A stretch of 64,000 nt of DNA from Archangium gephyra (GCF_001027285.1 NZ_CP011509.1:5790501-5854500), one strand, 5' to 3'. Shown: positions 11,286-20,521, counted from the stretch's first letter. Program-made: numbers and translations. The notes: a model not told the origin generated them from the sequence alone.

Positions 11286-12383
11286 TCAGGCCTCTCGCGC
11301 GAAGGCGCCGTACACCGAGGCGAAGCCCGTGGCCGCCAGCCCCACCAGGAACAGCACGGGCCCCAGCAGCAGCCCGCCGTGCACCAGCATCCAGACGAGC
11401 CCCAGCACCACCACGCCAATGGGTGCGAAGCGCAGCCAGTCCGGCCTCGGCACCTCCGGGCGCAGCGCCATCAACCCCAGCACCCCGAGCAGCAGCAGCT
11501 CCATGGCCACGGAGAAGGACTGATCCCACCCCTTGTCGTAGCTCTCCTCGATGAGCCCGTAGACGAAGTCCTCCGAGGGGGTTGGCGCGTCCACCACGCG
11601 CAGCTCCGGCGGCGCCTCCGGCACCGGGCCCGAGCTCCTCGCCGTCACCATGGGCACCCAGGTGAGGAACAGCGACAGCAGGCACAGCGCCACGCCCCCG
11701 AGCGCCACCGGTCCCAGTCCCCGCAGCAGCACGCGGGGCTCGAAGAGCCGGCTCCACCCGTTCTGTCCCACGTACACCTTGCGGTACTGGTCGTAGCCCA
11801 GCAGCGCCGCGCCTCCGAGCCACAGCAGCGGCGTGACGCCGATGCCCAGCATGCGGAGCGCCAGGGCCGCCACCACGCCCACGAACAGCGCCGGCACCAC
11901 CGGGCGCAGCAGCGAGTCCGGGACCCAGTCCACCAGCGGGTGGCGCTCGCCAGCGTCGCGCAGCTCGCGCGCCGTCACCAGCCAGCCGCCCAGGACCACC
12001 ACCAGGGACCAGAAGGGCCCCACTCCCGCGAAGAAGGGCAGGATGGAGAGCACCAGCCCCACCCCGAGCAGCCCCACGCCCGCCACGCTCGGCGAGTGGC
12101 CCGGCACGTGCGCCAGCCACACCGGCCCGTCGTACGGCGGGGCCTTGGGACGGCCGGGCGTGTGCAGGCCTGGATCCGTGTCCTCGGCCTCGTCCGCCGT
12201 GGGGACGACGGCTCGCGCCGCCGCCGTGCTCCGCGTGCGCCCCGTCGTCGTCAGCGCGCCGACACCGGTGGTCGTCCGGCGAATCGCCCCGGGGGGTGGG
12301 GGAGGGGGCATCTTCGCCCCACAGTTCTCGCAATAGCGCAGGGTCTCATCCCTCGCGCCCTCTCCGCACTGCTTGCACCGCAT
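11286..12383 (-). CDS. zinc-ribbon multi-pass membrane protein
   Basis: This 365-residue protein starts at the ATG at 12381-12383 with MRCKQCGEGARDETLRYCENCG, a four-cysteine zinc ribbon (CxxC-x13-CxxC), then a run of six prolines and a Thr/Ala/Arg-rich linker to about residue 95. The remainder has around seven or eight hydrophobic segments (for example GVGLLGVGLVLSILPFFAGV and ALCLLSLFLTWVPMV). Such soluble zinc-ribbon plus membrane proteins are common in myxobacteria, function unassigned. The gene lies 26 bases upstream of the GNAT gene on the same strand, so co-transcription is likely. Confidence 0.75.
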   Translation of the reverse strand: MRCKQCGEGARDETLRYCENCGAKMPPPPPPGAIRRTTTGVGALTTTGRTRSTAAARAVVPTADEAEDTDPGLHTPGRPKAPPYDGPVWLAHVPGHSPSVAGVGLLGVGLVLSILPFFAGVGPFWSLVVVLGGWLVTARELRDAGERHPLVDWVPDSLLRPVVPALFVGVVAALALRMLGIGVTPLLWLGGAALLGYDQYRKVYVGQNGWSRLFEPRVLLRGLGPVALGGVALCLLSLFLTWVPMVTARSSGPVPEAPPELRVVDAPTPSEDFVYGLIEESYDKGWDQSFSVAMELLLLGVLGLMALRPEVPRPDWLRFAPIGVVVLGLVWMLVHGGLLLGPVLFLVGLAATGFASVYGAFAREA

Positions 12384-12456
12384 CGGGATACGGCCTCCGG
12401 CAGCACCCCGGGCCCTGGGGTCGTGCCGCGCGGAGTATACTGGATTTCCCGCCGTC

Positions 12457-13128
12457 CTACTTCCAGGCGATGTGGTAGGCGCAGCTGGCCCCTCCGCGCT
12501 TGCGGCAGGGCTTGGTGGCGTCATGGAGGATCGTCGCGGTGGGCTGGAACCGCTGCGCCATGGCGATGATGATGCCCCGGTCGAAGTCGCACGGGTACGG
12601 CGTGGTGCTCTCCATGGTGACGAGGTTCTTGCCCGGAGTGTGCGAGTAGCTGTAGTGGCCGATTCCCTCGCGCATCTCGCCCGTGGTGGGGCTGAACATG
12701 GACTCGCCGCGCACGGCGTGGTTCATGTGGTACGCGATGTCGATGCACTTCAGGGCGCTGTGCACGTCCGTCACCGTGGGCGGGAAGACCGCGTTCTTGG
12801 GCGTGGTCATCCCCGACTGAAACAGCAGCACCTGGCCGAACTCGTTGCCGATCCGCTCCAGCGCCGTCAGCCAGCGCTCCAGCGGGTACCAGGCGCCCGC
12901 CCCGAACTTCACGGCCCCGGTGCCGTCGTCAGCGCCCAGGCCCTCCTCCAGGAGGATCTTGTTGGCGATGAGCGTGAACGAGCCGAACCCGTCAATGACG
13001 ATCTGCAGGTTCGCGCCCAGCACCTGGAAGTGTCCAGGGACGAGCTGCTCCCGGGGAGTCTTCATCTTGATCTCTCGCTTGAAGTCCAACGCGGAACGCC
13101 CCTGGTTGGGATTGAGCTGGCTCAGCAT
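12457..13128 (-). CDS. hypothetical protein, possibly V4R/heme-NO-binding-like
   Basis: This 223-residue soluble protein has no signal peptide. I choose the ATG at 13126-13128 (MLSQLNPNQ) because AAAGGTG precedes it at good spacing; an in-frame ATG 39 bases earlier has none. The C-terminal third (about 120-223) runs through YHMNHAVRGES, GIGHYSYSHTPGK and a final GASCAYHIAW, reminiscent of the Cys-containing end of V4R or heme-NO-binding-associated domains in myxobacterial sensory proteins. That resemblance is weak. It may pair with the lipoprotein gene upstream (48-base gap, same strand). Confidence 0.55.
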   Translation of the reverse strand: MLSQLNPNQGRSALDFKREIKMKTPREQLVPGHFQVLGANLQIVIDGFGSFTLIANKILLEEGLGADDGTGAVKFGAGAWYPLERWLTALERIGNEFGQVLLFQSGMTTPKNAVFPPTVTDVHSALKCIDIAYHMNHAVRGESMFSPTTGEMREGIGHYSYSHTPGKNLVTMESTTPYPCDFDRGIIIAMAQRFQPTATILHDATKPCRKRGGASCAYHIAWK

Positions 13129-13176
13129 GGTGTTCACCTTTCCGACTGCGACAGGAGATGGAAGCAAGGGGCACTG

Positions 13177-14187
13177 TCAGATATCGCGCACGTCACCGGG
13201 GCAGTTCACCGACGTCTCGCCCGGGTCCGCGAGGGCGTTGCCGCACGCCGGCGGGCAATCCGAGGGGCTGTTCTCGTGGTTCTCGCCCGCGCTCACCAGG
13301 CACAGCCCGTCCCCGGAGAAGGGCGTGGGCAGCGCGAAGGCGTTCGGCCAGATGGTGGCCTGGCCGTGGTCACCCGGGGCGAAGCGGAACCACAGGCCCC
13401 AGATGAACTGGGTCACGTCCTGCGTCTTCACCCAGCCGCGCTGCGCGAGGTGCGCGCCCAGGGAAGGGGCGGACTCCAGCACCGAGACGCTCGCGAAGTC
13501 CGGAACGCCGGGGAGCACCGGGCCCACGTGCTCGAGCGTGTACACGAAGGCCGCCAACCGCTTCTCGGGGTTGTAGACGAGCCACACGCTGGCCAGCCCG
13601 CGCGCCTTCGCCACCGCCACCAGCTCCTTCCAGCGCGACTCGAGGTAGCCGCGGTGATTGCCCCTGGGCAGCGCGAACCGCTCGGTCCGGACCACGTGCT
13701 GCTTGGAGCGCAGATCCTTGAAGTCCTTCACGCCGATGACGCTGTAGGCCGTGCACTCGGTGCTGGCGAAGTAGGAGCGCTCCGAGAACACGACGCCATC
13801 CAGCCGGTACTCGTTGGGCACCCAGTGCGCGTACTCCTCGGCGTGCTTCTCCGTGTCCACCAGGTAGCGCCCACCGCTGTAGAGGTACGGGTCCGTGGGC
13901 GTCGGCAGGCTCAGCGGCAGGTACTTGAAGATGACGCCCGGCCGGGCCGCCAGGTACATCCGGTCCCGCTCGATGACAGCCGGGGCCTGCGCCACCGGAA
14001 GCGTGGGGTAGAGCTTGTAATCACAGAAGGTCGCGCCCCGGACGCCCCGGGAGACTCCCTCCACTCCCGCCGAGGCGTCGAGCTGGAGCTCCTGCGCCGC
14101 CGACGACATCGACGTCATCGACTCCGGGAGCTCGCTCCCACCGCCGCAGGCCATCACCAGAACACTCAGCGCGAACAGTCTCTTCAT
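13177..14187 (-). CDS. myxobacterial lipoprotein of unknown function
   Basis: This 336-residue protein starts at the ATG at 14185-14187 with a lipoprotein signal (MKRLFALSVLVMAC, lipid-anchored Cys14). The middle is a mixed alpha/beta domain with no family I recognise, rich in aromatic residues (PEKRLAAFVYTLEHVG, IWGLWFRFAPGD). The C-terminus has C-GNALADPGETSVNCPGD, a short cysteine motif seen at the ends of many myxobacterial surface proteins. The ATG start of the next gene lies 48 bases downstream. Surface location is inferred from the signal. Confidence 0.65.
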   Translation of the reverse strand: MKRLFALSVLVMACGGGSELPESMTSMSSAAQELQLDASAGVEGVSRGVRGATFCDYKLYPTLPVAQAPAVIERDRMYLAARPGVIFKYLPLSLPTPTDPYLYSGGRYLVDTEKHAEEYAHWVPNEYRLDGVVFSERSYFASTECTAYSVIGVKDFKDLRSKQHVVRTERFALPRGNHRGYLESRWKELVAVAKARGLASVWLVYNPEKRLAAFVYTLEHVGPVLPGVPDFASVSVLESAPSLGAHLAQRGWVKTQDVTQFIWGLWFRFAPGDHGQATIWPNAFALPTPFSGDGLCLVSAGENHENSPSDCPPACGNALADPGETSVNCPGDVRDI

Positions 14188-14607
14188 GGCAGTCACCCCG
14201 GAGCCCGCGAGCGGCGTCACCGCGACTCGTTGGACTGCGACAAGGGCAAGCCTCGTGCCTGCTCAAAAAGCGGCTGGATCGCGCAAGGGGCCGCGAAATT
14301 TATGGGCCCTGGCGTTCGAGCACGCGGAAAGCCCGTGCACTCCGGCTAACCATTCGCGGTCATCCATGACCCCTGTGTCATTCGTGACCAGGACCCCCGG
14401 GTAGCCGCAGACCGCGCGGATTCCTGCAGCCACCTCGGAAGTTCGTGCCACCGTGCCGGTAGGACTGTGGGGCCAGTGCAATGTGCTCCATTGCCCCTGC
14501 AGCATTGCGTTCCGGATGGTGCCGGTTGCCCGCGGGAATCGCCCGCCGGGGCCAACCTGGGGTCCTTTGCACCCTCACCCCTCTCGGAGGAAGAGAGGGG
14601 TGGGGGG
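14188..14607. other. intergenic region without a supported gene
   Basis: This 420-base gap lies between the lipoprotein gene start and the end of the ccm operon. Short open frames exist on both strands, but none has a ribosome site or recognisable protein. The only clear element is the hairpin at its left-hand end (14576-14602). A promoter for the lipoprotein gene must lie here, but no clear -35/-10 pair is seen. Confidence 0.5.
14576..14602 (-). terminator. terminator hairpin of the ccm operon
   Basis: CACCCCTCTC and GAGAGGGGTG form a perfect 10-base stem with a seven-base loop. It begins just six bases past the stop codon of the last gene (ccmG) on the minus strand. No T-run follows, as is common in very GC-rich genomes. 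Confidence 0.65.
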
Positions 14608-15147
14608 TTACTGCTTCGCGCTGGGGGCGCTCGCCGACAGCTCGCGGATCCACTGCGCCATCGACTCGGGATCGATCGGGCCCACGTGCTTGCCCCGGAT
14701 GATGCCCTGCGCGTCGATGAAGTACGTCTCCGGCACACCCGCCACCCCGTACGCCACCGCCACGCCGGAGTTCTGATCGATCAGCTGCGGGAAGCTCGCG
14801 CCCATCCGCGCCAGGAACTGCCTGGCGTTGTCCTCGGTGTCCTCGAACACGACCCCCAGGAACTGCGCCTGCCCGCCGAACTCCCGCGCGCCCCACTCCA
14901 GCACCGGGTGCTCCATCTTGCAGGGCCCGCACCACGACGCCCAGAAGTTGATGACCATGGGGCGGCCCTTGAGCTGCTCCGACGTCACCCGCATCCCGCT
15001 GTCCAGCGCCTTGAGCGTGAACGGCGGCGCCGCCTGGCCCTTCAACATGAAGGGCACCTCGCGCGGATTGCTGCCGAAGCCCCTGGCCAGCACCCCCAGC
15101 AGTCCCAGGCACAGCACCACGAAGCCCACCGTGATACGCCAGTTCAT
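14608..15147 (-). CDS. ccmG: thiol:disulfide interchange protein CcmG/DsbE
   Basis: This 179-residue protein is tethered by one N-terminal membrane helix (about residues 5-23) with a periplasmic thioredoxin fold. The redox site is WASWCGPC around residue 74. A Glu/Pro-containing segment (GVAGVPETYFID) with the cis-Pro loop follows. CcmG reduces the apocytochrome CxxCH or its partner CcmH before heme attachment. The ATG overlaps the ccmF stop by four bases. It is the last gene of the operon and is followed by a terminator hairpin. Confidence 0.9.
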   Translation of the reverse strand: MNWRITVGFVVLCLGLLGVLARGFGSNPREVPFMLKGQAAPPFTLKALDSGMRVTSEQLKGRPMVINFWASWCGPCKMEHPVLEWGAREFGGQAQFLGVVFEDTEDNARQFLARMGASFPQLIDQNSGVAVAYGVAGVPETYFIDAQGIIRGKHVGPIDPESMAQWIRELSASAPSAKQ

Positions 15148-17177
15148 GCCGCACCTCCCGGATGGATCCCCACGCCCGGCTCGGGCGAGGCCCCCGCCGC
15201 CGGGGTCCGCTCCTGCTCCTGGGCCGTCGCCCGCGCCCGCCGCGCCGGCCACACCGCGATCAGCGTGCCCAGCACCAGCAGCGGAATGCTCCACCAGATC
15301 CACCCCACCAGCGGGAAGATCCACGCGTTGAAGCTCGCCGTGCCCCGGTCCTCGGAGAAGGCCATCAGCGACAGGTAGAGGTCTTCCTTCGCCGTCTCGC
15401 GCACCGCCGGCGTTCCCACCGGATCCGTCATGCGCTCGTAGTAGTTCATCCGAGGCGCCATCTCGCTGACGTCCCCGTTGGGCGCCGTCACCTGCACCCG
15501 CGTGGCCACGAAGGTGCGGTGCGGCTCCTGGCCGCTGGCGAGCCCCAGGTACTTCACCTGGTAGCCCCCAATCTTCAGCGTCTCACCGATGCGCACCGTG
15601 CCCGAGGTGTGCGTCACGAACGCGGAGGAGGCCGCCACCGACACGAAGATCATCACGATCCCCAGGTGCACGATGTAGCCGCCAAAGCGCCGCCGCGCCT
15701 TCGTCGCGCTGCCCAGGAGCGCCGTGACGAAGCCCTCCTGCTTCTCGCTCATGCGCACCTTCACCGGCAGCGCCAGCTCGCGCAGGGTGATGACGGTGAC
15801 GAAGCCCGCCAGGCCGAACGTCAGCAGCGGGTAGAAGCCCCGCAGGCCGCCCAGCAGGCACGCGCCCACGATGGCCGCGCCCACCGCCGCCGGTATCCAG
15901 AAGCGCTCGCGCACCAGCTTCGGATCCGAGCTGCCCCAGGGCAGCATCGGGCCCACGCCCATGAGGAAGAGCACCATCACCCCGCCGGGCACCGCCATCT
16001 TGTTGAAGTACGGCTCGCCCACGCTCACCCGGATGCCGCGCACGGCCTCGGAGATGAGCGGGTAGAGCGTCCCCAGCAGCACCGTGAAGGTGATGGCCAC
16101 GAACACCAGGTTGTTCACCAGGATGGTGGTCTCGCGCGACACCATCGACTTGATGTCGCTCTCGGCCACCAGCAGGTGCCCGCGCGTGGACAGCAGCGCG
16201 ATGCACACGAACATCAGCACCGCGATGAACCCGAGGAACGTGGGACCGATGTCCGACTGCGTGAAGCTGTGCACCGAGTTGAAGATGCCGCTCCGGGTCA
16301 TGAACGTGCCCAGGATGGTCAGCACGAAGCTGCCCAGCACCAGGCTCAGCGTCCACAGCTTGAGCATCTTCTTGCGCTCGTGCACCAGCGTGGAGTGCAT
16401 GAAGGCGGTGGACGTCAGCCACGGCAGGAAGGACGCGTTCTCCACCGGATCCCACGCCCAGTAGCCGCCCCAGCCGAGCACCGCGTACGCCCACCACGAG
16501 CCGAGGATGATGCCCACCGAGAGGAACAGCCACGCCACCAGCGTCCAGCGGCGCAGTGGCGCCATCCACGCATCACCCATCTGCCCGCGCAGCAGCGCCG
16601 CCACGGCGATGCCGAAGGGCACCGTCATGCCCACGTAGCCCAGGTACAGCATGGGCGGGTGGATGATCATCAGGTAGTGGTTCTGCAGCAGCGCGTTGGG
16701 ACCCGGCCCGTCCAGGGGCACCGGCGACACCGAGTGGAACGGGTTGGCCGGCCCGGCGATCAGGAAGGTGAAGAAGACACCCACCGCCAGCATGGTGCCC
16801 AGCGCCAGGGACATGTAGCGCGCGTGCTCGTTGCGGTGCACCAGCGCGAACGCGAGCACGTACGTGCCCATGATGACGCCCCAGAAGAGGATGGAGCCCT
16901 CGAGCGCGCTCCACAGCGAGACGATCTTGAAGATTGTCGGCGTGGCGCGGCTGCCCACCTGCGCCACGTAGGCCACGCTGAAGTCGTTGGTGAGCAGCGC
17001 GTACTCCATCACCAGGTTGGCGCCGAGCATGCAGAGGAAGAAGCCCCACACGCAGCGCATCACCCAGGGGAAGGCCGCGTCGTCGCGGCGCATCCCGCCC
17101 ACCAGGCCCACCAGTGCCCCGAAGCTCGCGAACGCGAGCCCGCCGAGCACCAGCCCGTATCCCAACGTACTGTTCAC
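15144..17177 (-). CDS. ccmF: cytochrome c heme lyase subunit CcmF
   Basis: This 677-residue integral membrane protein of the heme-handling family has about 15 hydrophobic segments. The tryptophan-rich WWD signature is seen as WWAYAVLGWGGYWAWDP near residue 230. CcmF takes heme from holo-CcmE and joins it to apocytochrome c together with CcmH/I. Start and stop codons overlap the neighbours by four bases (ATGA), so translation is coupled within ccmE-F-G. Length is in the family range (about 650). Confidence 0.95.
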   Translation of the reverse strand: MNSTLGYGLVLGGLAFASFGALVGLVGGMRRDDAAFPWVMRCVWGFFLCMLGANLVMEYALLTNDFSVAYVAQVGSRATPTIFKIVSLWSALEGSILFWGVIMGTYVLAFALVHRNEHARYMSLALGTMLAVGVFFTFLIAGPANPFHSVSPVPLDGPGPNALLQNHYLMIIHPPMLYLGYVGMTVPFGIAVAALLRGQMGDAWMAPLRRWTLVAWLFLSVGIILGSWWAYAVLGWGGYWAWDPVENASFLPWLTSTAFMHSTLVHERKKMLKLWTLSLVLGSFVLTILGTFMTRSGIFNSVHSFTQSDIGPTFLGFIAVLMFVCIALLSTRGHLLVAESDIKSMVSRETTILVNNLVFVAITFTVLLGTLYPLISEAVRGIRVSVGEPYFNKMAVPGGVMVLFLMGVGPMLPWGSSDPKLVRERFWIPAAVGAAIVGACLLGGLRGFYPLLTFGLAGFVTVITLRELALPVKVRMSEKQEGFVTALLGSATKARRRFGGYIVHLGIVMIFVSVAASSAFVTHTSGTVRIGETLKIGGYQVKYLGLASGQEPHRTFVATRVQVTAPNGDVSEMAPRMNYYERMTDPVGTPAVRETAKEDLYLSLMAFSEDRGTASFNAWIFPLVGWIWWSIPLLVLGTLIAVWPARRARATAQEQERTPAAGASPEPGVGIHPGGAA

Positions 17178-17662
17178 GGAGTCCTCGCCGCGGCCGTGGT
17201 GGCTTCCTGCTTCTTCATGTCCTCGAACATCTTCTTCACGTCGTCATCCGTCTTGGGCGCCCGGTACTCGTTGGAGTGGTTCACCATCAGCCGGCTGCCC
17301 TGGAAGACCTGGGACTGATCGAACGTGCCCTCCACCACCACGCCAATGCGCTCGCGGAACATCTGCGGCGGCACCTCCGTGGTGCGCACCAGGACATGGG
17401 CGGCGCCGGGCTGCTCGTCGTCCATGACGCGGAACTGCAGGGTGGTGTGCTGCTCGTTCCACTGGATGCTGCCCGGCTGCACCTGCCCGCCCAGGCGGAT
17501 GGTGGGGCCGTAGGCCTTCTCGCCCTGGGCCATCATCTCCGAGGGCCTCCAGTAATAGACGAGGTTCTCCCCGATGTTGCCAAAGGCCACCAGGGACAGG
17601 CCCGCACCGGCCACCAACAGGGACACCACGGCGATGAGACGGTTACGCGTCTGCTGCGTCAT
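17174..17662 (-). CDS. ccmE: periplasmic heme chaperone CcmE
   Basis: This 162-residue protein has an N-terminal membrane anchor (RLIAVVSLLVAGAGLSLVAF) and an OB-fold periplasmic domain starting YYWRPSEM. The covalent heme ligand is the His in LMVNHSNEY near residue 135; the H-x3-Y spacing matches the family. CcmE receives heme from CcmC with CcmD and passes it to CcmF. It starts three bases after the ccmD stop codon. Confidence 0.93.
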   Translation of the reverse strand: MTQQTRNRLIAVVSLLVAGAGLSLVAFGNIGENLVYYWRPSEMMAQGEKAYGPTIRLGGQVQPGSIQWNEQHTTLQFRVMDDEQPGAAHVLVRTTEVPPQMFRERIGVVVEGTFDQSQVFQGSRLMVNHSNEYRAPKTDDDVKKMFEDMKKQEATTAAARTP

Positions 17663-17665
17663 GGT

Positions 17666-17842
17666 TCACTCCTTCGAGTCGTGGGTGGCCTGGCCGGGAC
17701 GGCGCAGCCAGAGGGACAGGGCGTACAGCGACAGCGAGGCCCAGGCGATGATGTAGGCGGCCCAGATGTACTCCCAGCCGCCCTGGATGCGGCCCGAGCC
17801 CACCTGGGCGAGCAGCGGGGACAGGTTCAGTGCGGTGATCAT
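17666..17842 (-). CDS. ccmD: small heme exporter protein CcmD-like
   Basis: This short gene lies between ccmC and ccmE and is easy to miss. It encodes 58 residues from the ATG at 17840-17842, which overlaps the ccmC stop by one base. The protein has one membrane helix (about residues 22-46, starting GGWEYIWAAYIIAW) followed by a basic, charged tail (WLRRPGQATHDSKE). The W-x2-Y-IW-AY-motif entry into the helix and the positive tail are typical of CcmD, which stabilises CcmE on CcmABC and helps release holo-CcmE. Position, size and topology all agree. Confidence 0.85.
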   Translation of the reverse strand: MITALNLSPLLAQVGSGRIQGGWEYIWAAYIIAWASLSLYALSLWLRRPGQATHDSKE

Positions 17843-18669
17843 CAGGCGACCTCCGAAGCGCGGTTGTCTCGCGAGCCGGGCACGTCCGTGGGGAGCGCCT
17901 CGGGCATGGCCACCTCCGCCTCACGCGTGGCGAGGGCGATGCGGTAGCGGTGCAGCAGGAAGAGGGTGAGGAGGATGAGGCTCGCCCACGCGTTGACGCG
18001 CAGCGCCAACGTCATGTCCGGGTCCACCGTCTTCGGGGTGGACTGCACCTGGTGCAGGCTGCGCCACCACTTCACGGAGAACCACACGATGGGCAGGTTC
18101 ACGAACGAGATGATGCCCACCACGGAGCTCCACACCGCCCGCCTCTCGGGGTCTTCCACGAAGCGGCGCAGGGCCATGTAGGCCACGTACGTCACCAGCA
18201 TGATGGCCATGGCGGTGAGCCGGGGATCCCAGTCCCAGTACGTGCCCCAGGTGGGCTTGCCCCAGATGGCGCCCAGCACCAGGCCGTAGCTGCCGAAGAG
18301 CAGGCCCACCTCGGCCGTGGCCTCCGCCAGCGCGTCCGTCTTCCAGCTCGACTGCAGCAGGTAGGCCACGCAGCAGGAGAAGTTCACCGTCAGCGTCAGC
18401 ATCGCCATCCACATGGCCGGCACGTGGACATAGATGATGCGGTAGACGTCGCCCATCTCCCGCTCGGAGGGCGTCCACACCAGGCCCATCCAGTTGCCCA
18501 ACACCAGCAGCCCCAGGGCCGCCGCCGTCATGCCCCACAGCACCGGACGCGCGTTGACGCGCGAGCGGGGAGGCGCCCACTTCACGCCCAGCCAGACGCC
18601 CAGCCCCACCGACGTCAGCGCCGCCACCGCCGAGCCCACTTGCAGAACCGTCTTCAGGAGATCGCTCAT
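17842..18669 (-). CDS. ccmC: heme exporter/transfer protein CcmC
   Basis: This 275-residue membrane protein has about six helices and the heme-binding WWD signature as WGTYWDWDPRLT near residue 150. The periplasmic loops contain His candidates (IYVHVPAMW; SLHQVQ) that serve as axial heme ligands in the family. CcmC loads heme onto CcmE. It starts six bases after the ccmB stop and ends overlapping ccmD. Confidence 0.93.
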   Translation of the reverse strand: MSDLLKTVLQVGSAVAALTSVGLGVWLGVKWAPPRSRVNARPVLWGMTAAALGLLVLGNWMGLVWTPSEREMGDVYRIIYVHVPAMWMAMLTLTVNFSCCVAYLLQSSWKTDALAEATAEVGLLFGSYGLVLGAIWGKPTWGTYWDWDPRLTAMAIMLVTYVAYMALRRFVEDPERRAVWSSVVGIISFVNLPIVWFSVKWWRSLHQVQSTPKTVDPDMTLALRVNAWASLILLTLFLLHRYRIALATREAEVAMPEALPTDVPGSRDNRASEVA

Positions 18670-18675
18670 TGACCT

Positions 18676-19371
18676 CTAATCCTCGATGACCCGGGGGAAC
18701 AGGAGGAAGCCCAGACCCCAATAAATCAGATTGAACCCGATGAGCAGGCCGTACCATGAGCCCAACTGATTCATCGGGTCACCCTGTAGAACGAGCGATG
18801 TCGCCTTCGCGGCGGCGAGCAGCGCGGGAATGATGAGCGGGAACAGCAACAGCGGGAGCAGCACGTCTCTTGCCCGCGCATTGCTGGCGATGGCCGAATA
18901 CACCGTGCCCGGCGCGCTGATGGCCATGCAGCCAAGCGTCACGGTGGCGGCGAACGAGCCCAGCCCCATGGTCACGCTCACCCCGTAGAGGGCCACCATC
19001 ACCGGGATGAGCAGGGCGCCGAGCAGCATGAGCAGCAGGGCGTTGCCCAGTGCCTTGGACAGGAAGATGGCGCGAGCGTCCGCCGGGGCCAGCCGCAGCC
19101 CGTCCAGGGTGAGGTTCTCCTGCTCCACCCGGAAGGACTCGCCCAGGGCGAGCACGCTGGCGAACAGCAGCGCCAGCCACAGGTAGCCGCCCGCGTTGCG
19201 CGCCAGCACCTTCGTGTCCGGCCCCACCGCGAAGGAGAAGAGCAGCAGCGTGGCCAGCGCGAAGAAGATGAGCGCGTTGAGGCGTGCCCGCGTCCGCCAC
19301 TCGATGAGCAGATCCTTCGCCAACAACACTCCCACCGTTCTCAGCAGGGAGATGGGTCGCGCGCCCCTCAT
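18676..19371 (-). CDS. ccmB: heme exporter ABC permease CcmB
   Basis: This 231-residue protein has six hydrophobic helices and the family segments LLAKDLLIEWRTR, ESFRVEQENLTLDGLRLAP and SAPGTVYSAIASNARARDVLLPLL. It forms the permease of CcmAB, whose ATP hydrolysis releases holo-CcmE from CcmCD. The ATG at 19369-19371 overlaps the ccmA stop (ATGA); an earlier in-frame start would extend into ccmA and is not needed. Confidence 0.93.
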   Translation of the reverse strand: MRGARPISLLRTVGVLLAKDLLIEWRTRARLNALIFFALATLLLFSFAVGPDTKVLARNAGGYLWLALLFASVLALGESFRVEQENLTLDGLRLAPADARAIFLSKALGNALLLMLLGALLIPVMVALYGVSVTMGLGSFAATVTLGCMAISAPGTVYSAIASNARARDVLLPLLLFPLIIPALLAAAKATSLVLQGDPMNQLGSWYGLLIGFNLIYWGLGFLLFPRVIED

Positions 19372-20030
19372 GCCGCCACCGCCCGGCCTTCCTGCAGGTG
19401 CAGGCGCTCCTCGCACAGGGACAGGCCCTGCTCGACGAGGTGGGTGGCCAACACCACGGTGACCCCCGAGTCCTTCAGCTCACGGATGATCTTCTCCATG
19501 GCCTGGATGCCGGCCGGGTCCAGCTCGCCGAAGGGCTCGTCCAGCAGCGCCACCGCGGGGGCCTTCATCAGCAGCCGGGCGATGGCCAGGCGCTTGCGCA
19601 TGCCCGCGGAGAACTGGCGCACCGGACTGTCCGAGCGCTTCGTCAACCCCACCTTCACCAGCAGCTCCCCGGCCACGTCCGCCGGAGCGTCCAGGCCGAG
19701 CAGCCGCGCCAGCACCACCAGGTTCTGGTGGGCCGTCAGGTCCTCATAGAGGAAGCTCGCGTGGGACAGGAGCGCCACCTCGCGGCGCACGGTGTCGCGC
19801 TGGGCCACGCTGTCATGGCCGCGGATCTCCACCCGGCCGTGGGTGGGGGAGAGCGCGGTGCCCACCAGCCGCAACAGCGTCGTCTTGCCCGAGCCGTTGT
19901 GCCCGGTGAGCAGCAGGGAGCGGCCCTGGGGGAGGGTGTAGCTGAGTCGCGCGAGGGCCCAGCGGCGTCCATACCGCTTGCTGACGTCATGAAGGGCGAG
20001 CGCGGGGGGCGGCGCGGGGGGAGCGTCCAT
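19368..20030 (-). CDS. ccmA: heme exporter ABC ATPase CcmA
   Basis: This 220-residue ATP-binding subunit has Walker A GHNGSGKTT (about residue 42), signature FSAGMRKRLAIARLL, Walker B ALLDEPFGELDP and the switch His in LATHLVEQG. I start it at the ATG at 20028-20030 (MDAPPAPPP). No strong ribosome site is visible, and the frame is open further upstream. It is the first gene of the operon; the promoter must lie in the gap that follows. Confidence 0.92.
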   Translation of the reverse strand: MDAPPAPPPALALHDVSKRYGRRWALARLSYTLPQGRSLLLTGHNGSGKTTLLRLVGTALSPTHGRVEIRGHDSVAQRDTVRREVALLSHASFLYEDLTAHQNLVVLARLLGLDAPADVAGELLVKVGLTKRSDSPVRQFSAGMRKRLAIARLLMKAPAVALLDEPFGELDPAGIQAMEKIIRELKDSGVTVVLATHLVEQGLSLCEERLHLQEGRAVAA

Positions 20031-20521
20031 CGGCGGAAGCGTTCGTAACTGGAAATTTCTCCACACTCCAGCGAAAGCAGGCCCGTCTGCTTGCACAGGG
20101 GCCTGGGAGCGGGGCCCCAGGACGAGACCCGGACCTCCTGGCGCCGCCTCCGTCCCCAGGGTCGTGGGCCGGGGTGGGAGGTCGCCGGCGCAGCCCTCGG
20201 AGGGAACTCCAGGGGCATGGATCAGGGGGAAGTTTTTTCAATCAGCTGGGCGCTTTTCCACGGGGCAGCGGGACGCGGCCATGCGGAGGGTGGACTTCGC
20301 GGGCCCTTGTCCTGGGCGGAACGGCAGATCTTTCCGCCTGTTGACGCCTTGCTTGCGCCGATCCTGGTCCATGGACGTAGCGGATGGGAACGGACTTACC
20401 TTCCCCGGGGGCCCGGCCTTCCCGCGACACGCCGCGGGGCGGCTGGCATCGCGCATGCACACGCTGGGGGCACGGAGTTCGGAGTTCGGGCGGCGGCGTC
20501 ATCTGGGGGAGGGTTTCAGCG
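20031..20521. other. intergenic region between ccmA and the polysaccharide operon
   Basis: This 490-base divergent gap has no supported gene. It must hold promoters for both operons. A sigma-54-like -24/-12 element is noted near its right end at 20444-20459. No inverted repeats stand out. Confidence 0.5.
20444..20459 (+). promoter_or_regulatory. candidate sigma-54 promoter (-24/-12)
   Basis: TGGCATCGCGCATGCA keeps the GG and GC dinucleotides at exact -24/-12 spacing and matches TGGCA and TGC of the consensus. It lies 62 bases upstream of the deacetylase start. Many myxobacterial developmental and polysaccharide operons use sigma-54 with NtrC-like activators. It is one short match, so chance remains possible. 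Confidence 0.35.

Noticed and set aside
14263-14505. 80-codon minus-strand frame in the gap after the ccm operon
   Set aside because: No ribosome site, no similarity to a known family, and Cys/Trp content atypical of the genes around it.
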